In this document: positions 24,236 to 33,182 of the stretch, one piece after another | Position numbering within the stretch: position 1 is the stretch's first letter | Layout of the letters: each line of letters begins with the position of its first letter | Assembly (NCBI RefSeq): GCF_003205615.1 | Contig: NZ_PYBV01000013.1 | Location: 1-64,000, forward strand | Length of the DNA stretch: 64,000 bases | Source: Micromonospora arborensis | Lineage (GTDB): Bacteria; Actinomycetota; Actinomycetes; Mycobacteriales; Micromonosporaceae | Direction of reading: 5' to 3' | Made by a program: the position numbers and the translations under genes | The notes under the pieces: model-generated | Seen by the model: the letters and a program-made list of their open reading frames with translations, nothing else | What the model was told of the DNA's origin: nothing | Databases searched by the model: none

Positions 24236-25537
24236 GTGGGGAACCTGACAGCGACCCGGCCGCCGCAGCCGTGGACCGCACCGACCGCATCCGACCCGGT
24301 GATGGCGACGCTGCGTCTGCCCGGTTCCAAATCGATGACCGCGCGCGCCCTGGTGCTCAGCGCGCTGGCCGCCGGCCCGTCGACGCTGGCCGGGCCGCTA
24401 CGCGCCCGCGACACCGAGTTGATGGCCTCCGGCCTGCGGGCGATGGGCGCGCACGTGTCGATCAGCGACGACGAGCGCTGGTTGGTCCGGCCCCACCCGC
24501 TGGTCGGCCCCGCGCACGTCGACGTGGGCCTGGCCGGCACCGTGATGCGGTTCGCGCCGCCGGTGGCCGGGCTCGCCGACGGGCAGGTCACCTTCGACGG
24601 CGACCCCCATGCCCGCACCCGACCCCTCGGCCCGCTGGTCGGTGCGCTGCGCTCGCTGGGCGTCCGGATCGACGTCGCCGGCTCGGGCAGCCTGCCGCTG
24701 ACCGTGTTCGGCGTCGGCCGGGTCACCGGGGGCGAGGTGGTGATCGACGCGTCCGCCTCCAGCCAACTCGTCTCCGGGTTGCTGCTGGCCGCCCCGCGCT
24801 TCGACCGTGGCGTCGTGGTGCGGCACGTCGGCCCGCCGGTGCCGTCCGCGCCGCACCTCCGGATGACGGTGCAGATGTTGCGTGCCGCCGGGGCAGCCGT
24901 CGACGACACCACCCCCGACGTGTGGACCGTCGAGCCGGGCCCGCTCACCGGCCGCGGCTGGCAAATCGAACCAGACCTCTCCGGCGCGGTGCCGTTCTTC
25001 GCCGCCGCCCTGGTGACCGGCGGCGAGGTGACCCTGCAGGGTTGGCCACACAGCAGCGCGCAGCCGGTCGAGCAGCTCCGCTCGCTGCTGCAACGGATGG
25101 GTGGAGAGGTCACCCTCTCGACCAGTGGGCTGACCGTCCGGGGCACCGGCGTGGTGCACGGTCTGACCGCCGACCTCTCCGACGTCAGTGAGCTGACGCC
25201 GGCGCTGACCGCACTGGCCATGCTTGCCGACTCTCCGTCGGTCTTCACCGGCATCGGGCACATCCGTGGCCACGAAACCGACCGGCTGACCGCGCTCGCG
25301 CGCGAGTTCACCGCACTCGGGGCGGACGTCACCGAGGCGCCGGACGGGCTGGAGATCCGGCCCCGGCCGCTGCGCGGCGGGGTGTTCCGCACCTACCAGG
25401 ATCACCGCATGGCGCACTCCGCCGCGGTGGCCGGGCTCGCCGTTCCCGGCATCGAGGTGGACGACGTGGGGTGTACCTCGAAGACCATGCCCGAGTTCCC
25501 GGCACTATGGTCAGCGATGGTGACCGGCAAGAGCTGA
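24236..25537 (+). CDS. aroA: 3-phosphoshikimate 1-carboxyvinyltransferase (EPSP synthase)
   Basis: This 433-residue enzyme joins phosphoenolpyruvate to shikimate-3-phosphate in aromatic amino-acid synthesis. Signatures include GSKSMTARALVLSALA near the N-terminus, AGTVMRF, the SSQLVSGLLLAAP segment, the catalytic aspartate in EPDLSGAVPFF, and QDHRMAHS near the end. The usual GNAGT is seen here as LAGTVMRFAPP, the variant seen in actinobacterial class I enzymes. I use GTG 24236; no strong SD is visible. rsgA follows closely. Confidence 0.95.
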   Translation: MGNLTATRPPQPWTAPTASDPVMATLRLPGSKSMTARALVLSALAAGPSTLAGPLRARDTELMASGLRAMGAHVSISDDERWLVRPHPLVGPAHVDVGLAGTVMRFAPPVAGLADGQVTFDGDPHARTRPLGPLVGALRSLGVRIDVAGSGSLPLTVFGVGRVTGGEVVIDASASSQLVSGLLLAAPRFDRGVVVRHVGPPVPSAPHLRMTVQMLRAAGAAVDDTTPDVWTVEPGPLTGRGWQIEPDLSGAVPFFAAALVTGGEVTLQGWPHSSAQPVEQLRSLLQRMGGEVTLSTSGLTVRGTGVVHGLTADLSDVSELTPALTALAMLADSPSVFTGIGHIRGHETDRLTALAREFTALGADVTEAPDGLEIRPRPLRGGVFRTYQDHRMAHSAAVAGLAVPGIEVDDVGCTSKTMPEFPALWSAMVTGKS

Positions 25538-25556
25538 CGCGAGAAGAGGACAGGTC

Positions 25557-26669
25557 CTGGCGACCAAACGGCGGGAGTACGACGAGGACGACGTACGGGT
25601 CCGACCCGGGAAGTCGTCGCGCCCGCGTACGCGCACCCGGCCCCAGCACGCCGACGCCGTGGACGGCTTCGTCATCGCCGTCGACCGGGGGCGCTACCAG
25701 TGCGTGCTGGCCGGGGCCGAGCGCGGCGTGGTGGGGGCCGAGCTACCCACGGTCACCGCGATGCGGGCCCGTGAGCTGGGCCGCAAATCGGTGGTGGTCG
25801 GCGACCGGGTCAGCCTGGTCGGGGACACGTCCGGGGCGGAGGGCGCCCTCGCCCGCATCGTCCGGATCGCCGAGCGCCGCTCGGTGCTGCGCCGCACCGC
25901 CGACGACGACGAGACCACCGCCGAGGGCCGGCTGGAACGGGTGGTGGTGGCCAACGCCGACCAGTTGGTGATCGTCAGCGCGCTGGCCGACCCGCCGCCG
26001 CGCACCGGGTTCATCGACCGCTGCCTGGTGGCCGCGTACGACGCGGACGTCGAGCCGCTGCTCTGCCTCACGAAGGCCGACCTGGCCGGGCCGGAGGAGG
26101 TACTGGGCTACTACACCGAGCTGGAGCTGCCGTACGTGCTCAACCGCCCCGACTCCGACCTCGACGCGCTCCGAGCGCTGCTGAGCGGCAAGGTGTCGGT
26201 ACTGGTCGGGCACTCCGGGGTGGGCAAGTCGACGCTTGTCAACCGTCTCGTCCCGGACGCCCTGCGCGCGGTCGGCGTGGTCAGCGCGATCGGCCGGGGT
26301 CGGCACACCTCCACCAGCGCGGTGGCGCTGCGGTTGCCACCGGTGCCCGGCGTCGACACCGACCCGGGCTGGATCATCGACACCCCCGGGATCCGCAGCT
26401 TCGGGCTGGCACACGTCTCCGCCGACAGCCTGCTGCACGGCTTCCCGGATCTGGTCGAGGGCACCGTCGACTGCCCGCCCAACTGCCAGCACACGGCCGA
26501 CGAGGCCGCCTGCGGGCTCGACGCCTGGGTGGCTGCCGGCAAGGCCGATCCGCGCCGGCTGGCGTCGTACCGTCGATTGCTCGCCTCCCGCGCCGGCGAC
26601 GGTGACTCGCGTGGCGAGAGCGACCAGCGCGGGCCCGGCGAGGGTGACCGGCGCGGGCCCGACGAGTGA
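25557..26669 (+). CDS. rsgA: Ribosome small-subunit-dependent GTPase RsgA
   Basis: This circularly permuted GTPase acts late in 30S assembly. An N-terminal OB-like domain (GFVIAVDRGRYQCVL) precedes the permuted G motifs: CLTKADL (G4), GHSGVGKSTL (G1) and IDTPGIRSFGL (G3). The zinc-binding tail is NCQHTADEAACG. The family start ATKRREYDEDDVRVRPG is preserved in frame from CTG 25557, where a GAGGAC SD sits upstream; no ATG, GTG or TTG occurs there, so either CTG is used or translation begins at GTG 25659, losing 34 conserved residues. It is 19 bp after aroA. Confidence 0.88.
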   Translation: MATKRREYDEDDVRVRPGKSSRPRTRTRPQHADAVDGFVIAVDRGRYQCVLAGAERGVVGAELPTVTAMRARELGRKSVVVGDRVSLVGDTSGAEGALARIVRIAERRSVLRRTADDDETTAEGRLERVVVANADQLVIVSALADPPPRTGFIDRCLVAAYDADVEPLLCLTKADLAGPEEVLGYYTELELPYVLNRPDSDLDALRALLSGKVSVLVGHSGVGKSTLVNRLVPDALRAVGVVSAIGRGRHTSTSAVALRLPPVPGVDTDPGWIIDTPGIRSFGLAHVSADSLLHGFPDLVEGTVDCPPNCQHTADEAACGLDAWVAAGKADPRRLASYRRLLASRAGDGDSRGESDQRGPGEGDRRGPDE

Positions 26670-26697
26670 GCCGACGGGCGTCGGCTAGGTTGCCGGC

Positions 26698-27516
26698 ATG
26701 ACCGGGTACGCCGACGACCTCGCCCTCGCCCACCTGCTCGCCGACCGAGCCGACGCCATCGCCACGTCCCGGTTCCGCGCGCTCGACCTGCGGGTCGAGG
26801 CGAAGCCCGACCTGACCCCGGTCTCCGACGCGGACACCGCCGTGGAGCGGGAGATCCGCGCCCTGCTGGCCGAGCACCGGCCCGCCGACGGGCTGCTCGG
26901 GGAGGAGTACGGGGCGCAGCCGGCCAGCGACCCGGACGGCCGTCGTTGGATCATCGACCCGATCGACGGCACCAAGAACTTCGTCCGTGGAGTGCCGGTG
27001 TGGGCCACCCTGATCGCGCTCTACGACGGCGACCGGCCGGCGGTCGGCGTGGTGTCCGCACCGGCGCTGGGCCGGCGCTGGTGGGCGAGCGCGGGCGCGG
27101 GCGCGTACGCCGGGCCGGGCCCTGCCGACGGCGAGCGGATCGGGGTGTCCGCCGTGCAGCGGATCGCGGACGCCAGCTTCTGCTACTCGTCCCTGGAGGG
27201 GTGGGAGCAGGCCGGTCGGCTCGACGCGATGCTCGACCTGATACGCGCCAGTTGGCGCAGCCGGGCGTACGGCGACTTCTACGGTTACATGCTGCTGGCC
27301 GAGGGCGCACTGGACGTGATGGTCGAGCCGGAGTTGTCCCTGTGGGACGTGGCGGCGCTGGTGCCGATCGTCACCGAGGCGGGTGGCACGATCACGGATC
27401 TGTCCGGTCGACCGGCCCCGGCCGGGGCCCCTGGCACCGACAGCAGCGTGGTGGCCACCAACGGTGTTCTGCACGCCGACATCCTCACGCGGCTCGATCC
27501 TCCAGCCGAGCGCTGA
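26698..27516 (+). CDS. hisN: Histidinol-phosphatase, inositol-monophosphatase family (HisN)
   Basis: The 272-residue enzyme has the IMPase metal sites GEE (68-70), DPIDGT (87-92) and LSLWDVAAL. It is most similar in layout to actinobacterial HisN, which dephosphorylates histidinol phosphate, rather than to general inositol phosphatases; other sugar phosphates cannot be excluded. ATG 26698 is 28 bp after rsgA, on the same strand. Confidence 0.85.
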   Translation: MTGYADDLALAHLLADRADAIATSRFRALDLRVEAKPDLTPVSDADTAVEREIRALLAEHRPADGLLGEEYGAQPASDPDGRRWIIDPIDGTKNFVRGVPVWATLIALYDGDRPAVGVVSAPALGRRWWASAGAGAYAGPGPADGERIGVSAVQRIADASFCYSSLEGWEQAGRLDAMLDLIRASWRSRAYGDFYGYMLLAEGALDVMVEPELSLWDVAALVPIVTEAGGTITDLSGRPAPAGAPGTDSSVVATNGVLHADILTRLDPPAER

Positions 27517-27542
27517 CCGTCGGCAACCTCTATCCTCGCCAG

Positions 27543-28430
27543 GTGGTCTCCTCCGGCTGGTGCTTCCTCGCGGCGATGATCGTCGCGTACGGCTTCGCCA
27601 ACCTTCTCCAGTCGGTGGCCGCGGCCCGCACCACGGTCCACCACACCTTCGATCCGGGCCTGCTGCTGCGCCTTGCCGGGCACCGGACGTACCTGGTCGG
27701 CCTGGGCTGCCAGATCGGCGGTTTCGTGCTCGCCTTCCTGGCCCGCCGGGACCTGCCGCTGTTCCTGGTGCAGGCGAGCGTCGCGGCCGGGCTCGGGGTG
27801 ACCGCCATCCTCGGCGTGCTGGTGCTGAAGTGGCGACTACCGGTGGCGGAGGTGGTGCTGCTGGGCCTGCTCTTCGCCGGGATCACCGCGCTGGTGCTGT
27901 CCGCCCGGCCGGCCCCGTCGAAGCAGCTCGGCACCGCCGGCGCGATCGCCCTGCTGGTGGCACTCGGCGTCATCGCGGTGCTCGGTGTCTTCGCCGTCCG
28001 GCTGCGCGGGGCACCCGGTTCGGTGGCCCTCGGCTCGCTGGCCGGGTTGGCGTTCAGCTCGGCGGCGGTCGCCGCCCGGCCCCTGGCGTCCGCGTCGTCC
28101 GCCGAGGCGTTCCTCTCCCACCCGCTGTTCTACCTGCTGATCGCCCACTCGATCGTCGGTCAACTGCTGCTCGGTCTGGCCATGCAGCGTGGCTCGACGA
28201 CCGCCGCGGTCGCCGCCATGGACGCCGCCGGTGCGGTGCCGGCCGCGATCGTCGGCCTGCTGCTGCTCAACGACAAGATCTGGCCGGGGCGGGAGTGGCT
28301 GGCGGCGGCCGGTTTCCTGGTCACCCTGGCGGCGGTGATCGGGCTGACCCGGTACGCCGAGCCGCAGCAGCAACGCTCGGTGGCGCGCCGCCGCGACCAG
28401 GCAATGGTCGCCGTCGGCCGGCCGGGCTGA
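27543..28430 (+). CDS. DMT/EamA-like membrane transporter
   Basis: The 295-residue protein starts at GTG 27543 and is almost entirely hydrophobic. About nine to ten helices are arranged as the two halves typical of drug/metabolite transporters (ILGVLVLKWRLPVAEVVLLG in the first half, a related helix pair in the second). No catalytic residues are visible. It is separated from hisN by only 26 bp and may be co-transcribed. The substrate is unknown. Confidence 0.75.
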   Translation: MVSSGWCFLAAMIVAYGFANLLQSVAAARTTVHHTFDPGLLLRLAGHRTYLVGLGCQIGGFVLAFLARRDLPLFLVQASVAAGLGVTAILGVLVLKWRLPVAEVVLLGLLFAGITALVLSARPAPSKQLGTAGAIALLVALGVIAVLGVFAVRLRGAPGSVALGSLAGLAFSSAAVAARPLASASSAEAFLSHPLFYLLIAHSIVGQLLLGLAMQRGSTTAAVAAMDAAGAVPAAIVGLLLLNDKIWPGREWLAAAGFLVTLAAVIGLTRYAEPQQQRSVARRRDQAMVAVGRPG

Positions 28431-28482
28431 CGGTCCGGGCCGCCCGGCGGACAACACCGTCGCACTGCCCTCCTTCGGCTAC

Positions 28483-28553
28483 GCGATCTTGCACTTTCTG
28501 CCCCAACCTAAGGGGCATGTCACGCAAAACGGCGACCGAAACTGCAAGATCGC
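28483..28553. repeat. 71-nt dispersed palindrome (GCGATCTTGCA family)
   Basis: The ends GCGATCTTGCACTTT and TGCAAGATCGC are inverted copies, with a nested hairpin TGCCCC/GGGGCA inside. The element at 35011-35083 shares the ends almost exactly. It lies between convergent genes (DMT transporter and GT4) and may act as a terminator for both. Confidence 0.75.
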
Positions 28554-28567
28554 CCGGGCTGACCCCA

Positions 28568-29767
28568 CTACGCCTCGACGGGCTTGCGGCGACTCACCAC
28601 CCGTTCGTAGAGGCGCTCCAACGCGCCGGCGGTGCGCTCCCACGTGTAGCTGCTGCGCACCCGGTCCACCGCGGCGTGCCCGTACGCGAAACGACCGGCG
28701 TTGTCGGCGAGCAGCCGGCGCAGCGAGACTCCGAGCGCCCGCACGTCGCCGGGGGGCACCAGCCGGCCGGTGACCTCGTCGACGACGGCGTCCGCCAGGC
28801 CGCCCATCGCGTAGCCGATCACCGGCACGCCGCAGGCCATCGCCTCCAGCGAGACCCGCCCGGCGGAGGAGTAGTGCGGGGTGCAGGCGACCACGTCCGC
28901 CGACCGGTACCAGGTGGCCATCTGGTCGTGCGGCACCGCGCCGACGAGCCGCACCTGGTCGACGACGCCGATCTGCTCGGCCAACTCGCGCAGCCGTCGC
29001 GCCTCCGCGTGGTTGACCAACTGGTCGGCCGGCGGTCCACCGGCGATCACCAGCTCGGCGTCACCGACCAGACGCATCGCCCGGATCAGGTCCTCCTGAC
29101 CGTGGCCCGCGGCGAGTGACCCCACCGAGAGGATGCGGGACCGTTGTTCGCGCGGTGCGGCCTCGCCGTCGGGCTGGAACTGCTCGATGTCCACCCCGGC
29201 CGGCACCAAGGCGACCGAGCTGCGTTGCAGACCCATCCGGGTGAGCTCGTCGACCTCGTCGTTCGACTGGGCCACGGCGATGTCCACCGCCCGGGTCAGC
29301 GCACGTTCCAGCGTGATCCGCTCCCCCGGCCCGTCGTAGTGGCCGCCCAGGTGACGCAGCTGCTCGATGCCGAGCGAGTGGAAGGTCTGCACCACCGGAA
29401 TGTCGGTCTCCCGAACGGCGTGTGCGGCGGCCAGGCCACCGACCCAGTAGTGCCCGTGCACCACCTCGGGTCGCCAGGCACCCGACCACTCGTCGGCCAA
29501 CCAGCGGCCGACCTCCGTCACGTACGGAATCAGCTCGGCGGTGGGTAGCGGGGTGGGCGGGCCGGCGGGCACCTGGTGCACCTGGTAGCCGTCGATGTTC
29601 ATCGTCGCCGGCAGCGTCGGGTCGTCCCGGCGGTCGTAGAGGCGGACGTCATGGCCCCGCTCGGCCAACTCGGTGGCGACCCGCGCAATGTGCTGTCGGG
29701 TACCGACCGGCGGGCCGTCGGCGTGGCGATAGGAACTGGCGTGCGCGCAGACGAGGCCGACGCGCAT
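28568..29767 (-). CDS. GT4-family glycosyltransferase
   Basis: This 399-residue GT-B enzyme has an N-terminal acceptor domain beginning MRVGLVCAHASSYRHADGPP, the phosphate-contact region VVHGHYW, and the donor-domain sequence SLEAMACGVPVIGYAMGG typical of GT4 enzymes. The EX7E-type motif lies in this helix region. It would transfer a sugar from a nucleotide donor in the cytosol; acceptor and sugar are not determined. It resembles MshA in layout only superficially. Confidence 0.87.
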   Translation of the reverse strand: MRVGLVCAHASSYRHADGPPVGTRQHIARVATELAERGHDVRLYDRRDDPTLPATMNIDGYQVHQVPAGPPTPLPTAELIPYVTEVGRWLADEWSGAWRPEVVHGHYWVGGLAAAHAVRETDIPVVQTFHSLGIEQLRHLGGHYDGPGERITLERALTRAVDIAVAQSNDEVDELTRMGLQRSSVALVPAGVDIEQFQPDGEAAPREQRSRILSVGSLAAGHGQEDLIRAMRLVGDAELVIAGGPPADQLVNHAEARRLRELAEQIGVVDQVRLVGAVPHDQMATWYRSADVVACTPHYSSAGRVSLEAMACGVPVIGYAMGGLADAVVDEVTGRLVPPGDVRALGVSLRRLLADNAGRFAYGHAAVDRVRSSYTWERTAGALERLYERVVSRRKPVEA

Positions 29768-29991
29768 GGGTCACCTCCCTGCGATCTTTCCTCGGCGGTG
29801 GTCCTCCCGTTCAGAGCGTCCCATTAACCTCGGGACCCGGAGTCGAAACCTGGCAGATCGGGAACAGTCCCCGCAGGTGCCACCGAAGCTTGCGCCACGG
29901 CAATCACAACAGCCACAATTCCTGCCGCTTCCACGGTGATCAACAAACGGTCCCTGGTATGACCAGGCCCGCGCGGGGGTACCGATCAGGA

Positions 29992-30993
29992 ATGCCGCTC
30001 ACCCGCAGCCTCGACGATTCGACCGTGGTGATCACCGGCGCGTCCAGCGGGATCGGCACGGCCACCGCGTACGCGTTGGCCCGTCGCGGTGCCGCCGTCG
30101 TGCTTGCCGCCCGCAGCGAGCCGGCCCTACGACAGGTTGCCCAGCGCTGTCGGGAGTTGGGCGGCCGGGCACTTGTCGTGCCGACCGACGTGACCGACCT
30201 GGAGTCGGTACAACGGCTGGCCGATCGGGCGGCGGCCGAGTTCGGGCGGATCGACGCCTGGGTGAACAACGCCGCGGTGAGCGCGGTGGGTCTGTTCGAC
30301 GAGATTCCGGTCGCCGAGTTCCGCCGGGTACTGGAGGTCAACCTGCTCGGGGCGGTGCACGGCATCAAGGCGGCACTGCCGTACCTCAGCGCGGCCGGCG
30401 GCGGGGTGCTGGTCAACAACGCCTCGGTGCTGGCCGAGATTGCCATGCCGTACCAGTCGGCGTACAACGCCACCAAGCACGGCATCCGAGGGCTGGCCGA
30501 CACGGTCCGGCAGGAGCTGCGGGTGACCGGTCGCGGTCAGATCTCCGTCTGCACCGTGCTGCCCGCCACCATCGACACCCCGTTCTTCCGGCACGCGGGA
30601 AACTACAGCGGACGGGAGCTGGTGCCACCGCCCCCGATCTACCCGCCGGAGGTGGTCGCCGAGACCATCGTCCGGTTGCTGCGCCGGCCCCGCCGCGAGG
30701 CGTACGCCGGTGGCGCGGCCCGGCTGTTCGGCCTGCAGTGGCGGGTGGCGCCCGCGCTGGTGGAGCGCACCCTCGGCTGGTACGCCCACCGCACCCAGTT
30801 CGGTCCGGGTGCCCGGGTGGACAGCAGCGGCAACGTTTTCCACGCCGACGCCCAGGCCCAGCGCGACGGCGGCTGGCACGGCCGACGGCGTCAGTTGGTG
30901 CGGATGACGGCCGCGTTCGGCCTCGCCGCCGCCGGCACCGCGGTCGGCACGATGGCGGCGATCAACCGCCGGTCCCGGTTGGCTGGCCGATGA
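29992..30993 (+). CDS. Short-chain dehydrogenase/reductase with C-terminal membrane segment
   Basis: The 333-residue protein has the classical SDR motifs TGASSGIG (15-22), NNAA, a catalytic serine in NNASVLAE and YNATK (YxxxK). A ~70-residue extension ends in an Ala/Gly-rich hydrophobic stretch FGLAAAGTAVGTMAAI, suggesting membrane attachment. ATG 29992 is used here, but the in-frame ATG at 29959 is possible. Its stop overlaps the next gene's ATG (ATGA). The substrate is unknown. Confidence 0.85.
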   Translation: MPLTRSLDDSTVVITGASSGIGTATAYALARRGAAVVLAARSEPALRQVAQRCRELGGRALVVPTDVTDLESVQRLADRAAAEFGRIDAWVNNAAVSAVGLFDEIPVAEFRRVLEVNLLGAVHGIKAALPYLSAAGGGVLVNNASVLAEIAMPYQSAYNATKHGIRGLADTVRQELRVTGRGQISVCTVLPATIDTPFFRHAGNYSGRELVPPPPIYPPEVVAETIVRLLRRPRREAYAGGAARLFGLQWRVAPALVERTLGWYAHRTQFGPGARVDSSGNVFHADAQAQRDGGWHGRRRQLVRMTAAFGLAAAGTAVGTMAAINRRSRLAGR

Positions 30994-31814
30994 CCGGCAT
31001 CGGGCGTCCGAATGCGCGAACTGTCACCGACGCGCACAATGGGGCGATCATGTCGAGCTGCCTCGTGGACATCGATGATTCGTCGGTGGTGGTCCGGCTG
31101 TCCGGGGTGCTCGACGCCGCCGGAGCCGAGGCGGTACGCGGCGCGCTGCTGGCCCGACTCTGCGACCGGCCAGGCCCGGTGGTGGCCGACGTGACCGGAC
31201 TGCGGATCGTCGACCCGACGGGGTGGGGTGTCTTCGCCGAGGTTCGCCGGGAGGTCGCCGACTGGCCCGCCGCGGATCTGCTGCTGTATGACCCGACGAT
31301 GGACGGGCCCGACGACGCGGACGCGCCGCTGGCCGGTGTGCCGGCCTGGCCGGCCATGGTGGCCGGTGTGCCGGCCTGGCCGGCTCTGGACGGCGCGCTG
31401 GCCGCTGCGGCGCCGCTGGCGGCGGTGCTCACCGCCGAACTGGCCCCGACGGTGGGAGCGGCCCGGGAGGCCCGCGAGCTGGTCGCCGCCGGTTGCGAAC
31501 GCTGGGGTATGCCGACGCTCATCGACCCGGCCTGCATCGCGATCACCGAGATGGTCAACAACGTGGTGGCGCACGCCCGAACTCCGATGACGGTGCGGCT
31601 GGCTCCCCAGGACAGCGCCCTGCACCTGGCGGTCCGCGATCGCTCCACGCGTCGGCCGACGTTCGCCGGGCTGTCCCCGCCGAACCGGATCGGTGGCCGA
31701 GGGCTGCTGCTGATCGACACGGTGGCCCGTCGCTGGGGCAGCAGCGCCGTACCGGACGGCAAGGTCGTCTGGTGCGTGCTGCACCCGGACGACGAGGCCG
31801 CGGGCTCCGAGTGA
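30990..31814 (+). CDS. STAS-HATPase fusion protein (anti-sigma regulatory type)
   Basis: From ATG 30990 (overlapping the SDR stop) the protein has 274 residues; an alternative ATG at 31050 removes a 20-residue tail. An N-terminal STAS-like domain (LVDIDDSSVVVRLSGVLDA... ADVTGLRIVDPTGWG) is followed by a linker with a direct repeat of AGVPAWPA, and an RsbW-like HATPase with ITEMVNNVVAHA (N-box) and GRGLLLIDTVA. Joining an anti-anti-sigma fold to an anti-sigma kinase in one chain is unusual. Function inferred from folds. Confidence 0.78.
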   Translation: MTGIGRPNARTVTDAHNGAIMSSCLVDIDDSSVVVRLSGVLDAAGAEAVRGALLARLCDRPGPVVADVTGLRIVDPTGWGVFAEVRREVADWPAADLLLYDPTMDGPDDADAPLAGVPAWPAMVAGVPAWPALDGALAAAAPLAAVLTAELAPTVGAAREARELVAAGCERWGMPTLIDPACIAITEMVNNVVAHARTPMTVRLAPQDSALHLAVRDRSTRRPTFAGLSPPNRIGGRGLLLIDTVARRWGSSAVPDGKVVWCVLHPDDEAAGSE

Positions 31815-31903
31815 CGGGGATTTTCACCTCCGGTGCCGGTTTCGCCGGGGCATGGCCGGCGGTGCTCCGGTTATGGCGGCAGGGCAGCGGGTAGTGATCA
31901 GAC

Positions 31904-32476
31904 ATGCGCGACAACGAGTACCCGACCCCCGTGTCCGACACCGAGGCGCAAGGGCTTCCCGACACCGCCGATGACGACTCGACCGCCAACGACGACGTGC
32001 TCACCGGGCGCGAGGCGGACGGCCCGGACCCGGCCCAACTGCCCGGCGACCGGACGCCGGTGGCGGTGGACCGGTTCGGTACGACCGCCGAGGAACAGCT
32101 CGACGGTGAGTCGTTGGACTACAAGCTCGACCGGGAGGTCTACGAGCGACCGGCGGACGACCCGCTGGCCGGGACGATCGACCCGAAGATCGCCTTCGAG
32201 GCCGACAACCTGGAAGCCGCGGCAGAGGCCCAGCTGGACGCCGACGTGATCGACCCGGGGCCCACCTCGGACCCGAACTCGCCGGTCTCCCTCTACGACC
32301 ATGGCCAGCTCGGCACGGTGGCCGACGCCACGGTGGGCCGGCTGGTGGAACCGGACGAGGGGTCGCACACCGACCAGGAGACCGACTCGGTGGCGTACGA
32401 CGCCGGTTCCGCTGGCGGCGGGGCGACCGCCGAGGAGTTGGCCATCCACGAGACGGAGCCGCCGCGCTCGGTCTGA
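31904..32476 (+). CDS. DUF5709-family acidic protein
   Basis: The 190-residue protein is very acidic (Asp/Glu-rich) and has the DUF5709 layout: ESLDYKLDREVYE, then GRLVEPDEGSHTDQETDSVA and a C-terminal AEELAIHE. No membrane segment or catalytic residue is obvious. DUF5709 proteins are common in actinobacteria and unassigned. Its stop codon lies inside the first copy of a duplicated palindrome. Confidence 0.85.
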   Translation: MRDNEYPTPVSDTEAQGLPDTADDDSTANDDVLTGREADGPDPAQLPGDRTPVAVDRFGTTAEEQLDGESLDYKLDREVYERPADDPLAGTIDPKIAFEADNLEAAAEAQLDADVIDPGPTSDPNSPVSLYDHGQLGTVADATVGRLVEPDEGSHTDQETDSVAYDAGSAGGGATAEELAIHETEPPRSV

Positions 32477-32518
32477 CCCGGGTCAGTCGCTCAGCTCGGT
32501 CTGACCCGGGTCAGTCGC
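32466..32518. repeat. Duplicated 25-bp palindromic gene end
   Basis: A 25-nt sequence (32466-32490) is repeated at 32494-32518, period 28. Each copy contains the palindrome CTGACCCGGGTCAG. The first copy supplies the DUF5709 stop and the second supplies the stop of the convergent response regulator. Confidence 0.85.
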
Positions 32519-33182
32519 CCAGGCCGCGTTCGATGGCGTACCGGGTCAGCTCGACGCGGTTGTGCAGTTGCAGTTTGCCCAGGGTGTTCTGCACGTGGTT
32601 CTGCACGGTGCGGTGCGACAGCCCGAGCCGCTGCGCGATCTGCTTGTAGGACACGCCCTTCGCCACCAGCCGCAGCACCTCCGTCTCCCGGTCGGTGAGC
32701 TGGGGCGTCACGGGCCCCGCGCTGCCGGCCGGGTCGGTCCCCTGTCCCGGTCCGGCGGCCAGCCGGCGGTACTCGCCGAGGACGAGCCCGGCCAGGCCGG
32801 GGGTGAAGACCGCCTCGCCGGCTGCGGTGCGGCGGACCGCATCGAGGAACTCGGCGGGGGCGGTCGACTTCATCAGGTAGCCGGTGGCCCCCGCCTTGAC
32901 CGCGTCCAGCACACTCTGCTGTTCGCCGCTGGCGCTGAGCATCAGCACCCGCACGTCGGGCAGCGCCGCGCGCAGCCCGAGGATCACCTCGACGCCAGAA
33001 ACGTCCGGTAACTGCAGGTCGAGGACGACCACGTCGGGCCGGGCTGCGGCGGCGATCCGGATGGCCTGTCGCCCCTCCCCGCTGGTCGCCACCACCAGGA
33101 AACCGGCCTCGGTCAGGTCCCGGGCCACACCCTCGCGCCACATCGGATGGTCGTCGACCACCATCACCCGGGTCGGGTTCAC
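32511..33182 (-). CDS. NarL/LuxR-family response regulator
   Basis: This 223-residue protein has a receiver domain with the phospho-acceptor aspartate in VVVLDLQLPD, the conserved lysine in LMKSTAPAEF, and a C-terminal LuxR HTH (LTDRETEVLRLVAKGVSYK). GTG 33182 overlaps the stop of the upstream kinase gene (GTGA), so the pair is one operon and almost certainly cognate partners. Target genes unknown. Confidence 0.93.
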   Translation of the reverse strand: MNPTRVMVVDDHPMWREGVARDLTEAGFLVVATSGEGRQAIRIAAAARPDVVVLDLQLPDVSGVEVILGLRAALPDVRVLMLSASGEQQSVLDAVKAGATGYLMKSTAPAEFLDAVRRTAAGEAVFTPGLAGLVLGEYRRLAAGPGQGTDPAGSAGPVTPQLTDRETEVLRLVAKGVSYKQIAQRLGLSHRTVQNHVQNTLGKLQLHNRVELTRYAIERGLGD

